A stretch of DNA of 64,000 bases from Adiantum capillus-veneris (Eukaryota > Streptophyta > Polypodiopsida > Polypodiales > Pteridaceae), in the NCBI GenBank assembly GCA_014529385.2, contig CM043945.1, forward strand, positions 95,396,112 through 95,460,111, given 5' to 3'. Shown in pieces: positions 23,369 to 33,748 of the stretch (the stretch's first letter is position 1; each line of letters opens with the position of its first letter). The translations under genes were made by a program, and so were the position numbers. The notes beneath the pieces were generated by a model, which saw only the letters and a list, made by a program, of their open reading frames with translations, did not search any database and was not told the origin of the DNA.

Positions 23369-24690
23369 TCACTCTTTAGCCTCAACTTGAGCTTGTACCT
23401 TCTTCAATTCTGTTTGTGCCTTGGTTGCCTTTTTTTTATGGATGGCACGTAGCTCTTCCTTGCTTAGAGGATCATAGTACTTTTTGAATTTATTCCCATT
23501 GAGGAATCCAATGGTTTCAACTCCATCTAGAGTCTCCACATGAACCGTTCCTTGTGGGGTAATTTCACATACTCTATATGGTCCTTTTCCCGCATATTTC
23601 AACTTTTTCTTTTTGTTACGCACTCCATACATAAGGACTTTATCACCAACATTGATATCTTTGTTCTTTAGATGATGATCAAACCATTTCTTCCTTCTAT
23701 CTTTCTCCACAAGTGCATTTTGCACAGCTAATTGCCTCTCTTCATCTAGCCTTTCAAGGATATATAATCACTCAACTAAGGGGTTACCATCCCAACCTTC
23801 TTGAGAAGCTACTCGAAGACAAACTCCCATGGCATAACCGCTTCTTGGTAATACACCATCTTAAACGATGTGTAGTTAATGGCAACTTTATATGCAGTAC
23901 AATAAGCCCATAAAGATGGAGTCAGCTTTAAATCCCAGTCTGTGCGATGAGCTTCCATCATTTTGGTCAAGATAGAGATTAAAGTCTTGTTGGTGCTCTC
24001 AGCTTGACCATTTGCTTGTGGATAATAAGGTGTGGACTTATGGTGAACTATCATGAAGTTGGTAGTGAGTTCTTTTATCACTACATTTATAAAATGAAAA
24101 CCATTTTCAGTCACAATCTCAAAGGGACAACCAAATCTTGTAATATTGTTCTCAAAGAGAAACTTGGCAATTGACCTCGCATCAACCTTACATGTCACCC
24201 TAGCTTTTGCTCACTTTGTCACATAGTCAGTGGCAACGATATTATATCAAGATTGAGTGCTACAATCTGCCAAACTAATTGGGCCTACAAAGTCCAAACC
24301 CCATTTTTCAAATGGTTGAGTCACTTTAACAGGATGTAAGGGCATCTTATCCTTTCATTGTGTGATCTTGTAACATTGGCATTCATCACATTCTTTTGCA
24401 AAAATTTATGCATCCTTGAATAAGATAGGCCACCAATAGCTTGATTGCAACACCTTTCTAGCTGTTAGTTCCCCTGAGAAATGTCCTCTGGCTATACCCA
24501 TGTGGGCTTCTTACAGTATGTATAAATACTCATTCTCACAGGCACAACGTCTAAGAATAACATCCTTCCCTACCCTATAGAGTGTTCTTGCAATGAGAGA
24601 ATAAGATTCACGTTCTTTTAACAATTTTTGAGCTATGTCCTTACGAAGCTCTTTGGGTGGAAAATCATTAACTAGAAAGTTCACAATCTT
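23369..24690 (-). pseudogene. Gyp-3 integrase (broken)
   Basis: N-terminal zinc-binding region with A-H-M-G-I-A-E-G-H-F and C-D-E-C-Q; catalytic core with L-D-F-V-G-P, then E-N-G-F-H-F-I where sister copies have D-N-G-T-H-F-I, and N-G-Q-A-E-S-T-N-K. The C-terminal GPY/F-like module reads K-G-P-Y-R-V-C-E-I-T-P. No chromodomain follows. Frame breaks lie near 24200-24500 and 23760-23810. Inserts element DNA into the chromosome in functional relatives; this copy is dead. Confidence 0.88.
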
Positions 24691-25994
24691 CTCACTCCAT
24701 TCAGGTATGGTCTCAACTAGGAATAGAGAAGTATCAGGCAATTCATCATCGACTCCAGTAGGGGCTTCACCATTGGGTATGCAAGACAAATGATCCACCA
24801 TGACATGTTTTTTACCAGGTCTCACTACAACAGTAAAATCAAACTCAAGGAGAATTAACAACCATCGTGTAATTCTTCCCGTGGAAAAGGATTTATTTAC
24901 TAGATACAACAAGTCTTGATGATCCACATAGAAAACAAACTTGTTGGCAAGAAGGTAGTAGAAGAATTTCATTACTGCATAAATCATAGCTAAACCTTCT
25001 CACTCTCTAGTGGTGTAGTTTCTCTTGGCATCATTCAATTGTTGACGACTTGCAAAGCTAATGGGGTAGTCCAATTTATGTCCTGGTTGAGCTAGAACAC
25101 ACCCAATAGCAAAGTTTGATGCATCAATATGGACATGGAAAATTACATTCCAATCGGGCACTCATATAATAGGAGCGATAGTCAAGGTCTTTTTCAATGA
25201 CTCATAAGCATGGTCACACTCCGCGGTCCAATGGAACTCAATAAGAAGCTTGTACAAAGGACGAGCTGTCTCGGCAAAGTTTAAAATAAACCGTCGGTAA
25301 TAACCAACATGGCCCATGAACCTTTGTACTCCTTTATAGTTTGTAGGTGGTGGCAATTCAACAATGGCTTTAATTTTACTCTCATCTATGAAAATCCCAT
25401 TTTTTGACATTATATGCCCTAAAATGACTCCATGTTTAACCCAAAATTGGCATTTGAAAGGGTTTAAGGAGATGCAATACAATCTGCACTTCTCAAACAC
25501 TTTTCATAAGCACAATAGATGTTCTTTCCAAGATGAATAAACATAAAGGTCATCTAAGAAAGCTTCACAAAACTCCCTCAAATATTCTCTAAAAGCAGTG
25601 TTTATTAAGCTTTGAAAGGTAGTAGGGGCATTGGTTAAGCCAAAAGCCATAACACGAAATGCGAACACTCCAAATTTGGTTATAAAGCTGTTTTAGCTTG
25701 ATCCTCTAGCGCAATTGTGATTTGATTGTAGCCAGAGTACCCATCTAAAAAGCTATAAGCTTCCTTCCCTGCAACTCTTTCAAGCACATGTTCTGAATAT
25801 AGTAAGGGGTAATGGTCCCTCCTAGTGGTGGCATTGACCTTCTTGAGATCCATGCACACTCTAAGTTTCCCATTATTTTTCGGTACAAGTACTATTGGAG
25901 ACACCCATTCGGAGTGCTCAATAGGGTATATGAATCCGCATTTCACAAGCTTTTCAATCTCTTCTTGAACAATCTTTGCATATTTAGGATTCAT
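24690..25994 (-). pseudogene. Gyp-3 reverse transcriptase and RNase H (broken)
   Basis: RT is open from M-N-P-K-Y-A-K-I at 25994 to about 25680 (H-S-E-W-V-S-P-I-V, D-L-K-K-V-N, D-G-Y-S-G-Y-N-Q-I). It shifts frame, continues through the F-L-D-D-L box near 25540-25560, shifts again, and continues 25500-25162 with P-P-P-T-N-Y-K-G-V-Q-R-F-M-G. RNase H follows (S-F-A-S-R-Q, Y-V-D-H-Q-D-L-L-Y-L). Confidence 0.88.
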
Positions 25995-26003
25995 TGGGTA
26001 GGG

Positions 26004-27215
26004 TCATTGTTGAACTGGTTTAGCCATGTTATTCATGGGGATTGTGTGTTGCACCACAGAAGATGGAACACCTTTCAGATCATGATATGTCCAAGCAAAT
26101 ATATCCCTGAATTCCTTGATAATTTCTTTAAGTACACACTCCTCGGTCTCTGTCAGATCTTGAGCAATGAAAACAGGTTTGGACTCTTCTCCTGGGTCTG
26201 CTAACTCTATTTCCTTAACTATGATTGGACCATCATAGACTCCATTGCGCTTCCATCGATAGGTTTTCTTTATACACAACCTTATGTTCCTCTGTGGTGT
26301 AGGATTTGAAATGTTCACGTGTAGGGTGTAAGTCTATGGGGTCCTGCTATTCTGTGGACTGCGATTTCACTTTTGATTCCTTTTGTTGTTGAGCTAACTC
26401 TCGAATTTGTCGTCTCCTTATGGTACGGCTCAACTTGGGCTTCTCTGTAGCCTCTAGTTGTGCGATGTCAATGGGTTGTGGACTACACCACATAAAGCTT
26501 TGAAGGTATCCACCACAGTTATCTACCAACTTCCGATGAGCATCACATGCTTCTATATAATTAAGCCATTATGCGGTAGATTTCTTTTCATTTATTCTAG
26601 CACACACATTTTCTCGATATCGTCGCCTCTTATACCTCTTACTCTTCTTGTCTAATTTTTTATTACGGCCAATCTCTAGTGAAGAGTCACTAGATGAATT
26701 GCTAGTTGTGTCTTCTACTCCCTTGGATAGATTGTCATCTAGGGTACCACTGGGCCCTGAATGGTTTGTCCCCACATTTGGACTAAGATTTAACTTAGAT
26801 TCTTTGTCCTCAGAGTCAATTTCAATTGATGATTCTGACCCCAAATGGTGTGGGCTATAGTCTTGTGAGACTCTACTGGTTCCAATGTCAGTCAAACCTT
26901 CATCTTGTAGGTCATCAAAAGCTATATGCATTGTTTCTAGCATATTTAAGGGTACGAGTGGTGGCATTTCATCCCCCTCAGGTGTTACCCAGGTCATCCC
27001 CCTGTTCCCCCCAAGTAATGGGGCCGAGTGAACTGTGGTGTGAGATCTATGATCAATTTCAAACCTATTTCCTAGAGGATCTGCTTGACCAGTTACAAGA
27101 TCCACTCGAATGACAGAATCTTGGAACTACAACTAGACATGGTTTTTAGACCATTCATGCACCATTTTTTCTTCCCTCATGAAAGGCGTCCAAAGATCAT
27201 CTCAGATGCCATAGT
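26004..27215 (-). pseudogene. Gyp-3 C-terminal AP1 remnant and gag-pol linker
   Basis: Starts within AP1 after the active site has been lost. Retains V-D-L-V-T-G-Q-A and P-L-G-N-R-F, the acidic segment, the basic K-S-K-R-Y-K-R-R-R-Y-R-E-N run and D-A-H-R-K-L-V-D-N. An internal ~150-bp piece seen in Gyp-2 between P-L and G-G-N-R-G is missing near 27015. Confidence 0.75.
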
Positions 27216-27757
27216 GTGTTTTTTTTTGGGCGATCGCCACGTGCACGGTTTCAGTGGCCTTTTTGGACCACACACACACTACACCTTTACCTACTCTCCT
27301 AACTAACATAACCTCATCTCTACAGCTAACTACTCTGCTAACTAAACCTAACTACTCTGCTAACTGCTAACTCACAGTATAGCTTCCTACTCTGCTAATT
27401 GCTTACTCATTCACTACCTAACACACCAACTACTACTAACTGTGCAAATAAAAAACTGTGTAAAAGCAGACATTGACAGAAAACAAGCTATTTACCAACC
27501 ATGTAAAGACCGTGTGCAAGCAGAGATTGGCAAAAAACACTCATTCACTACTAACACACTAACTACTAACTATGCAAATTAAAAAAAACTGTGTAAAAGA
27601 AAACATTGACAGAAAACAAAGATTATCGAGGAAATTAAAACTTGCAAAAAATAACTTCTTCTTCTTTCTCTTCTTCCTAACACAAACACTCACAAAAGAA
27701 GCACAGAGTGCCTCTTCAGCTTAGTGCAGGGCGATTCTCCAGTAGCGGTGCCAAAAG
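27216..27757 (-). other. Gyp-3 leader with degenerate PBS
   Basis: Untranslated leader rich in ctaact/ctgctaac short repeats (about 27260-27560). The PBS position 27738-27753 reads TGGCACCGCTACTGGA on the element strand, about five mismatches from the tRNA-Asp consensus. The two gag-proximal stem-loops are absent because that part is deleted. Confidence 0.6.
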
Positions 27758-28310
27758 TGGGTGTCTACCGCACGTATTGAAGCAAGGGCCTTGTCTACAC
27801 TGTGTGCGAGCCACAGATGGATCCAATCACCCAAGTAGCCTAAACTAGTAAGCTCAAAGATGATGATGGTGTGTCACTCACCGCTCTACGCTCGCTGTTG
27901 TGGAGAATTCCTCGCCGCGAAGAAGAAAGAGCTGCTGCTACGCCGCGTCAACCGCCTTGCCGCTGTCGTGCAGCCGCAATGCTCTATCACACACACTCCC
28001 TCACTCTCTCTCTCTCTCTCTCAAGCACACACACACACACACTAGTACACAAAGGAGAAGGAGATGGAGCAAGAGCACTCTTCTTGCATTGCACAAATGA
28101 GAGAATGAGGTATTTTAGGTTTAGATTGACTTTTATATGGGCTTGCACGTTCACATTTGGGCACCCACACTTAGCCAATCTTATCCAAACATTAAAGGTT
28201 TCTGTTTTAGAGTGTGCCTCGCATTGGCGATCTCTCTTGACCATTCTTACTTGACCGACAAGCCCGGCCAATAACATAATACACTACTAGCGGGTGGTCC
28301 GACAAGCCCG
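27758..28310 (-). repeat. Gyp-3 5' LTR, outer end truncated
   Basis: Starts TGGGTGTCTACC next to the PBS and runs to gacaagcccg at 28310, where Gyp-2 integrase sequence begins. The last ~60 bases present in the other LTR (cccatggctac... ggtaaca) are missing. It has a short (CT)n at 28003-28021 and (CA)n at 28025-28042. Confidence 0.85.
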
Positions 28311-29530
28311 AAGATTGTGAACTTTCTAGTTAATGGTTTTCCACCGAAAGAGCTTCGTAAGAACATAGCTCGAAAACTATTAAAAGAATGTGAACCTTAT
28401 TCTCTCATTGCAAAAACTCTCTACAGGCTAGGGAAGGATGATATTCTTAGACGTTGTGCCCGTGAGGATGAGTATTTATACATACTACAAGAAGCCCACA
28501 TGGGTATAGCTGAAGGACATTTCTCAAGGGAACTAACTGCTAGAAGGTGTGCAATCAGGCTATTGGTGGCCTACCTTATTCAAGGATGCATCACTTTTTG
28601 CAAAAGGATGTGATGAATGCCAACGTAACAAGATCACAAAACGAAAGGATAAGATGCCCTTACATCCTGTTAAAGTGACTCAACCATTTGAAAAATGGGG
28701 TTTGGACTTTGTAGGCCCAATTAGTCTGGTAGCTCGTAGCACTCAATCTCGATATATTATCGTTGCCACTGACTATGTAACAAAGTGGATGGAAGCCAAG
28801 GTGACACGTAAGGCTGATGCAAGGTCAACTGTCAAGTTTCTCTTTGAGAACATTATTACAAGATTTGGTTGTCCCTTTGAGATTGTGAGTGACAATGGTA
28901 CTCATTTTATAAATGAAGTGATAAAAGAACTCACTACCAACTTCATGATAGCTCAACATAAGTTATCCACAAGCAAATGGTCAAGCTGAGAGTACCAACA
29001 AGACCTTAATCTCTATCTTGACCAAAACGATGGAAGCTCATCGCACAGATTGGGGTTTGAAGCTGACTTCAGCCCTATGGGCTTCTCATACTTCTTACAA
29101 AGTAGCTATTGATTGTACACCATTCAAAATGGTATATGGCCAAGAAGCAGTTAGGAGTTTGTAATTCCTAGTCTGCGCGTAGCTTGACAAGAAGGTTGGG
29201 ATGGTAACCCTTTAGTTGAGCGCTTATATATCCTTGAGAGATTAGATGAAGAAAGACAATTGGATGTGCAAAACACACTTGTGGAGAAAGATAGATATCA
29301 ATGTTGGTAATAAAGTCCTTATGTATGGAGTGCATAACGAAAAGAAAAAGTTGAAATATGCAAAAAAAGGACCATTTAGAGTATGTGAAATCACCCCATA
29401 AGGAACCATTCATGTGGAGACTCTTGATGGAGTTGAAACCATCGGATTCCTCAACAGTAGAAAATTTAAAAGATATTCTGATCCTTTAAGCCAAGAGGAG
29501 CTACGTCCATCCTTTTAAAAAAAGGCAGCC
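28311..29530 (+). pseudogene. Gyp-2 end of RNase H spacer and integrase (broken)
   Basis: Resumes Gyp-2 pol. The frame open to 28613 gives the spacer and the zinc-binding region (A-H-M-G-I-A-E-G-H-F). The frame 28549-28989 gives C-D-E-C-Q, L-D-F-V-G-P, Y-I-I-V-A-T-D-Y, D-N-G-T-H-F-I and N-F-M-I-A-Q. Broken frames follow with A-E-S-T-N-K, the GPY/F-like G-P-F-R-V-C-E-I-T-P and L-D-G-V-E-T-I-G-F-L. Ends in a lysine-rich stretch near 29520. Confidence 0.88.
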
Positions 29531-29639
29531 AAGGCACAAACATAACTGAAAAAGATACAAGCTCAAGCTGAAGCTAAAGAGCGACGCATATGACGCCAAC
29601 GAGAGGCCAACCTTGGAGTTACACATGCATTCCACGATG

Positions 29640-30060
29640 AAAGAGAGGATGATTGATTGGACTCTGACACACCTCTACGATACCCTATAGAGCTAAATAG
29701 CACCTATGGGAAAGTTCTATACAACGCCTTATTGGACAGAGGTGCTAAGTATAATATGCTATCATATGGAGTGTGGTGTCAGTTAGGGAAGCCACCTCTA
29801 TCTGAGAGTATTATCCAAGTCAAGGATATCAACAAGAGAAAAATTGCGGTTTTTGGAATCTAGCACACTTTTGTCAGTTATGACAATGGGGTTGTAGCTC
29901 AAGACTTTTTGGTCATGCCTGCTCGAACTATGGAGGGTAGTATAAACCTAGGACGCACATAGATGATAGCCACCAAATACACTATTGATTGGGAGATTGG
30001 GGGTGTCACAACACAAAAACCAACTCTTAGCCCTGCCACTCAAGCCATAGTCACTGAGAT
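29640..30060 (+). pseudogene. Gyp-2 second aspartic-protease-like domain (AP2), C-terminal to integrase
   Basis: A frame open over 29657-29863 reads P-L-R-Y-P-I-E-L-N, then A-L-L-D-R-G-A-K-Y-N-M-L-S (D-T-G-A in Gyp-3), then V-W-C-Q-L-G-K-P and I-A-V-F-G-I. After one stop it goes on to D-N-G-V-V-A-Q-D-F-L-V-M and N-L-G-R-T, followed by Y-T-I-D-W. The D-x-G-A loop, the middle sheet and the L-G-R motif are in retropepsin order and spacing. It is distinct from AP1, which lies upstream of RT. Function is inferred only from these motifs; Arg in the D-T-G triplet would inactivate this copy. Confidence 0.65.
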
Positions 30061-30169
30061 ATTGCCTCTTAAGGATATAAAACCCAAAACATTGCATGTC
30101 CAAGAGGTTGAACCATATGTCCCCATAGCCCAACTCTCCAGAGCTTCAACAATTGTAGTTGGAATAAAT

Positions 30170-30850
30170 CTTGAGACACACAAGACCCATCCTAATATAA
30201 CAAAGAAAACATACAAGTGGGTCCCTAAAGCTTCTTTAGGGACCATAGCTAGTGCTAAAAGACAATAGCCTAGTAAGAGACGTCCCACTCACGCCAACAA
30301 ATGAAAAGAAATGTTGCGTTGGATTCTTAAAAAACTATATAATCCCAAGGCTACTATGAAGGAAATGATCAGATCTGAGTGCCAAAACGTAAATTATGCT
30401 CTTACATGTCACCCGACCCATGTGACCCAATCCTGTAGCTCCAAAACAAATTGACGACAGCGGAAATAAAAAAATCATAGAATGCTACACACTCGCTCCA
30501 GAGCTAGTTTGGGTACCAAAGAAAGAACGATTTGTTCCACCTAGCTCAGGAATTGGAAAGTCAAATGAAGCTTCTTGCTCTTCATGTAGTTCCTATACGG
30601 AAATAGAAGCTTTGACACAACCTTTACCTACCATTGTACATATCCATACAAACAAGGAAGAGTTTGCACCTCCCGTTGTAATTTCACCACCTACAACAAC
30701 GTTGCAAATAAAATCATGGGAGAGTACCTTACCACCCTTGCAACTAGGTGAAATGCATAGAGCGGTCAAAAACTATTGGTCAAAGCCTTCACCCATCACA
30801 ACTTGGAACAATTTGTTTCAAAAGGTGACAACATCATTCCAAAAGGTATG
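30170..30850 (+). pseudogene. Gyp-2 pol C-terminal tail with W-V-P-K repeats (broken)
   Basis: Contains T-Y-K-W-V-P-K-A near 30210, a degenerate copy near 30310, and L-V-W-V-P-K-K near 30510, separated by Lys/Arg/Pro-rich sequence. Then come a Ser/Pro-rich stretch, the conserved S-W-E-S-T-L-P-P-L-Q-L motif and W-N-N-L-F-Q-K-V at the end. Stops are frequent between 30268 and 30612. The intact version is in Gyp-5. Function unknown; basic and tryptophan-rich, so nucleic-acid or chromatin binding is possible but unproven. Confidence 0.65.
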
Positions 30851-30858
30851 ATCTACCC

Positions 30859-30962
30859 AAGGAAGGGGGGAGTGTTTACTGACATCCATCATTCACTTGC
30901 TTCCCTCTCAACCTTCCTCCTTGACCTCTCAATCTCCAATCTTAGGAAATGTATATATAAAG
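30859..30962 (+). promoter_or_regulatory. Gyp-2 internal polypurine tract and TATA-like box
   Basis: AAGGAAGGGGGGAGTG (30859-30874) lies directly after the pol tail and closely resembles the 3' PPT at 32662-32673. About 80 bp later tatatataaag (30952-30962) is followed by tcttatactcacaaaaa, conserved with Gyp-5. This could prime plus-strand synthesis internally and start a subgenomic RNA for ORF3. Confidence 0.55.
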
Positions 30963-31146
30963 TCTTATACTCACAAAAATAAGATAAAAAAGTAAAAGTG
31001 CAAGAGCCACCAAACAATAATCTGGAAACTTACATGTTTTATACATAACACAAATCATATAAACACATTATGCACAAGGACATGACCTTTTGACACGACC
31101 CTTATAATATTTGCACTCTAACCATCCTCTTTCTATGTGTACAGAT

Positions 31147-31547
31147 ATGGCTAGTATGCTAGAGTCATCCACTCCTGCCTTGACTGAGAGGTACCCTTGT
31201 TACTTTTCACCATTCACATTGTCTTTTGGATGCTTGCTTGTGAATGGGATTTGGTAGGTACACTAGCATGTGAGAGGTATTTTGAGGAGTTAGAATGGTT
31301 GATACGTCCCTTGACCACGACTGATCCATACTTGGTAAAGAGAGTCTCTCCCATTGCACAAGACTACCCTTTTGACCAAGATGACTATAGACGTCTAGTG
31401 ACCTGTTTAGTAAACATTGGTGCCTCTAATGATGAAAACGATTTACATGATTACACAGATGGCACATATGGTCTCACGGATGATGACTTTGTTTTTCTCG
31501 ATGACGAGGATAGGGGTTTAGCCTTAGGGTTCCGTCCCAATCTCTAA
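31147..31547 (+). pseudogene. Gyp-2 ORF3, frameshifted homologue of Gyp-3 ORF3
   Basis: Starts M-A-S-M-L-E at 31147, just after tttctatgtgtacag, a good splice-acceptor-like sequence. A single frameshift near 31205-31215 moves the reading to the frame ending at 31547. Shared with the Gyp-3 protein: E-R-Y-P, C-E-W-D-L-V, E-E-L-E-W-L-I-R, S-D/T-D-P-Y, and Y-G-L-T-D-D-D-F-V-F-L-D-D-E-D-R-G-L-A-L-G. Conservation is strongest in the acidic C-terminus. Confidence 0.75.
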
Positions 31548-32661
31548 AATATCCTATTCCCTTGACTCTCTAGGGGGAGTGCAAATAATTAGGTTAGGGA
31601 TAAATATGTGTTTAATTGTGTTTAATAAGGGTTGGTACCTCTTCCCACCGATGTGCCTCTAGAAGGTGGATGTTTGGTGGTGACTATTGTCCAGTTTGTG
31701 ACTACATAAGGATGCCTTTGAAGGATAGCGACAATAGATGTTTACATGTTACAACAAATGTTCTCCATTATATCATGTGTACTAATTCCTTTTATCTATG
31801 CTTTGCACAATTACATGTTTGCACCTTGTCAATTGACTTTCTAGCAATGCATAAAAATTATGAAGTTGTGACATTGCCAATTTAGATGCTATAGTTTTTT
31901 CAAACTTCTAGTACCTTGTTCTTCTCTTTGAGTTTGGTCTATTAGTTGGCTTTAAGTAGGTATCAGGACCTTAGGCTAAACTATACCACTTAATTGCTAA
32001 CTTTAATCCCTGAATAGTCTATTAATTGTAGTAACTTTAGTCATGTTTTAGGCTATGAGAATATAGTTCTCTCTAGCTTATTCCACCTAAGTGTGACTTG
32101 TGTTGTGGAAGTCCATGTGTTAAGCTGGTATTTGAGACCTTGAGTCTCCCAGCTATTGGTATTTGGGACCTCGAGTCCCCCAACTACTTGTAGCAACTAT
32201 GAATACAACAAAAAAGAGAGAGAAAAAAAGAAAGCAAATAGCACAAACTTCCTTGTATTTTATGTTGATCACACTTAAGTGGTATGAGTGACAAGATCAC
32301 TAGTCTTTAGACCCCGACGAGCATTCATAGGGTTAACTACTCTTTAGTCGATATTTTTAAATTAAAATTGGTCAATGTAGTACTTACTTTAGCCCTAGCT
32401 CTTGTGTACTTCTCTTAGAGTCAGCCTAATAGACCTTAACTCAACTGCATTTCATCCAGGTACTATGCTTGTTCTAGTTGGCAATGTTACAATTCATTTT
32501 TTTGTTTGCATTTCCTAGAATATCATGTATGCATCTCACTTACTGCACGCCTGCACATACTACCTTTAAGCTTTCACAATGTTGTTTTTCTTTTGCTACA
32601 GGTACTCCTATCGTGGATCCCAATGCTGCATTGTTATATTCCGAGGGTGGAATCTACTTCA
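31548..32661 (+). other. Gyp-2 3' noncoding region
   Basis: No gene supported. It has a 31-bp tandem duplication (ggtatttgagacct... at 32127 and 32158) and a pyrimidine tract ending in ttttgctacag near 32600, which resembles a splice acceptor. Short open frames here are not conserved in Gyp-3 or Gyp-5. Confidence 0.5.
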
Positions 32662-32673
32662 GGAAGGGGGGCA
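32662..32673 (+). promoter_or_regulatory. Gyp-2 3' polypurine tract
   Basis: ggaaggggggca immediately upstream of the LTR start TGTTAACC, the standard site for plus-strand priming. Confidence 0.85.
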
Positions 32674-32940
32674 TGTTAACCACCGGCGTCCACTTCTAGT
32701 AGTCATGGGCCGGACTTGTCCATCCAATAGGAAAAGGGTAAGAGTGATCGCCGATGAGAGGTGCACTCTAGCTCGAACATTCAAGGGTTAGTTGGCTAAG
32801 CATGGGTGTCCAAGTGTGAATGGGCGTGCTCATATAAAAGTCACCTAAACCTAAAAATCACTTATTCTCTCATTTGTGCAATTGAAGAGTGCTCTTGCTC
32901 CATCTCCATCTTCTTCTTCATCTTTTGTGTGTGTCTGTGT

Positions 32941-32982
<42 letters not shown>

Positions 32983-33216
32983 TCGAGCATTGTGACGGCA
33001 CGGTGGCGGCGAGGCGGTTGAGCGCAGCACGGCGGTAGCTCCCTCTTCTTCGCGCGGCGAGGAATCCTCCACGAAGGCGAGCGTAGGGTAGTGAGTGACA
33101 CACCCTTGCTCTCTTGAGCTTGCTAGATTAGTCTGGTTGTGTGCTTGCAACCATTTGTGGCTCGCACGCAATGTACGGTAAGTTCCTTGCTTTGGCACGT
33201 GCGATAGATGTGCACA
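32674..33216 (+). repeat. Gyp-2 3' LTR
   Basis: 543 bp, TGTTAACC...gtgcaca, followed by TSD TCAAC. An (AG)n run at 32945-32979 occupies the site used in the other LTRs. It matches the 5' LTR along its whole length. Confidence 0.93.
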
Positions 33217-33221
33217 TCAAC

Positions 33222-33748
33222 AGTAATGAAGTGGTACAATTCAACCATCGACAAGAAGATTATCAAGGTACAGCTCAAGCAATAGAAGAAAATCAAGCGA
33301 AAGCTCCAAAGCCTACTAGCATAGAGCCAATATAGACTCTTGCAGGTGATAAACCCCATGCTTTTGACCTATTTAAGGGATTCCTCTCTTTCCCTTGGGC
33401 AATACGTTGTAATACTTTGCACAAAAAAGCTTTCTTTTCACGTTCAAGAGGCTGTGGAATACACAAAAGCAAGCCTCTAAGGATCCAACATAAGCCATAT
33501 ACATCAGAGGCTTTAGTGAAAGGAGAGGGGTTTGTGCTAATATTTTTAGGACCTATCCATGGATAATCCCTTGTTGTTCTCTTGCTTCTGGGCTTAGTTG
33601 CATCAAGCGAGGAAATGTCTCTTTGGTCTTTGGGATGGTGCTTTATCCCTAATCAGCAATGCAAGCATACACACACTTGGTGCCAAAGTGTATCATTATG
33701 TTGCATGCATGTAGACCATTGTGTAGAAACTCATGGTTGTGCAAAAAA
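33222..33748 (+). pseudogene. Continuation of the coding-like sequence cut by Gyp-2
   Basis: An open stretch to a stop at 33335 is rich in Glu, Gln and Lys. Further coding-like sequence (about 33345-33600) has stops and no recognised domain. It is the other side of the Gyp-2 target in 12331-13069. Confidence 0.3.

Larger units (their letters stand above)
20141..28310 (-). mobile_element. Gyp-3, Ty3/gypsy deletion derivative inside Gyp-2
   Basis: Minus-strand order: truncated 5' LTR (27758-28310), degenerate PBS, leader, C-terminal half of AP1, linker, RT, RNase H, integrase, second aspartic-protease-like fragment, part of the tail, internal PPT, ORF3, 3' noncoding DNA, 3' LTR (20141-20765). 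Gag and the AP1 active site are absent: homology goes from the leader straight into K-H-T-M-A-S-E-M-I of AP1 near 27215. Both outer LTR ends are trimmed and no TSD is visible. ORF3 is the only long intact frame. Confidence 0.88.
13075..33216 (+). mobile_element. Gyp-2, Ty3/gypsy retrotransposon interrupted by Gyp-3
   Basis: Both LTRs and a perfect 5-bp duplication TCAAC (13070-13074 and 33217-33221) define the element. Order on the plus strand: LTR, PBS, leader, gag, AP1, linker, start of RT, [Gyp-3 insertion 20141-28310], integrase, second aspartic-protease-like domain, W-V-P-K tail, internal PPT and TATA-like box, ORF3, 3' noncoding DNA, PPT, LTR. Without Gyp-3 it is about 12 kb. About 1.25 kb of RT and RNase H present in Gyp-3 and Gyp-4 is missing at the Gyp-3 junctions. 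All genes are broken. By eye the LTRs differ at about 7% over their first 250 bp. Confidence 0.92.

Noticed and set aside
24200-24700. Chromodomain after integrase
   Set aside because: The residues after the GPY/F-like module are Lys/Gln/Glu-rich and then lead to AP2; no aromatic-cage pattern.
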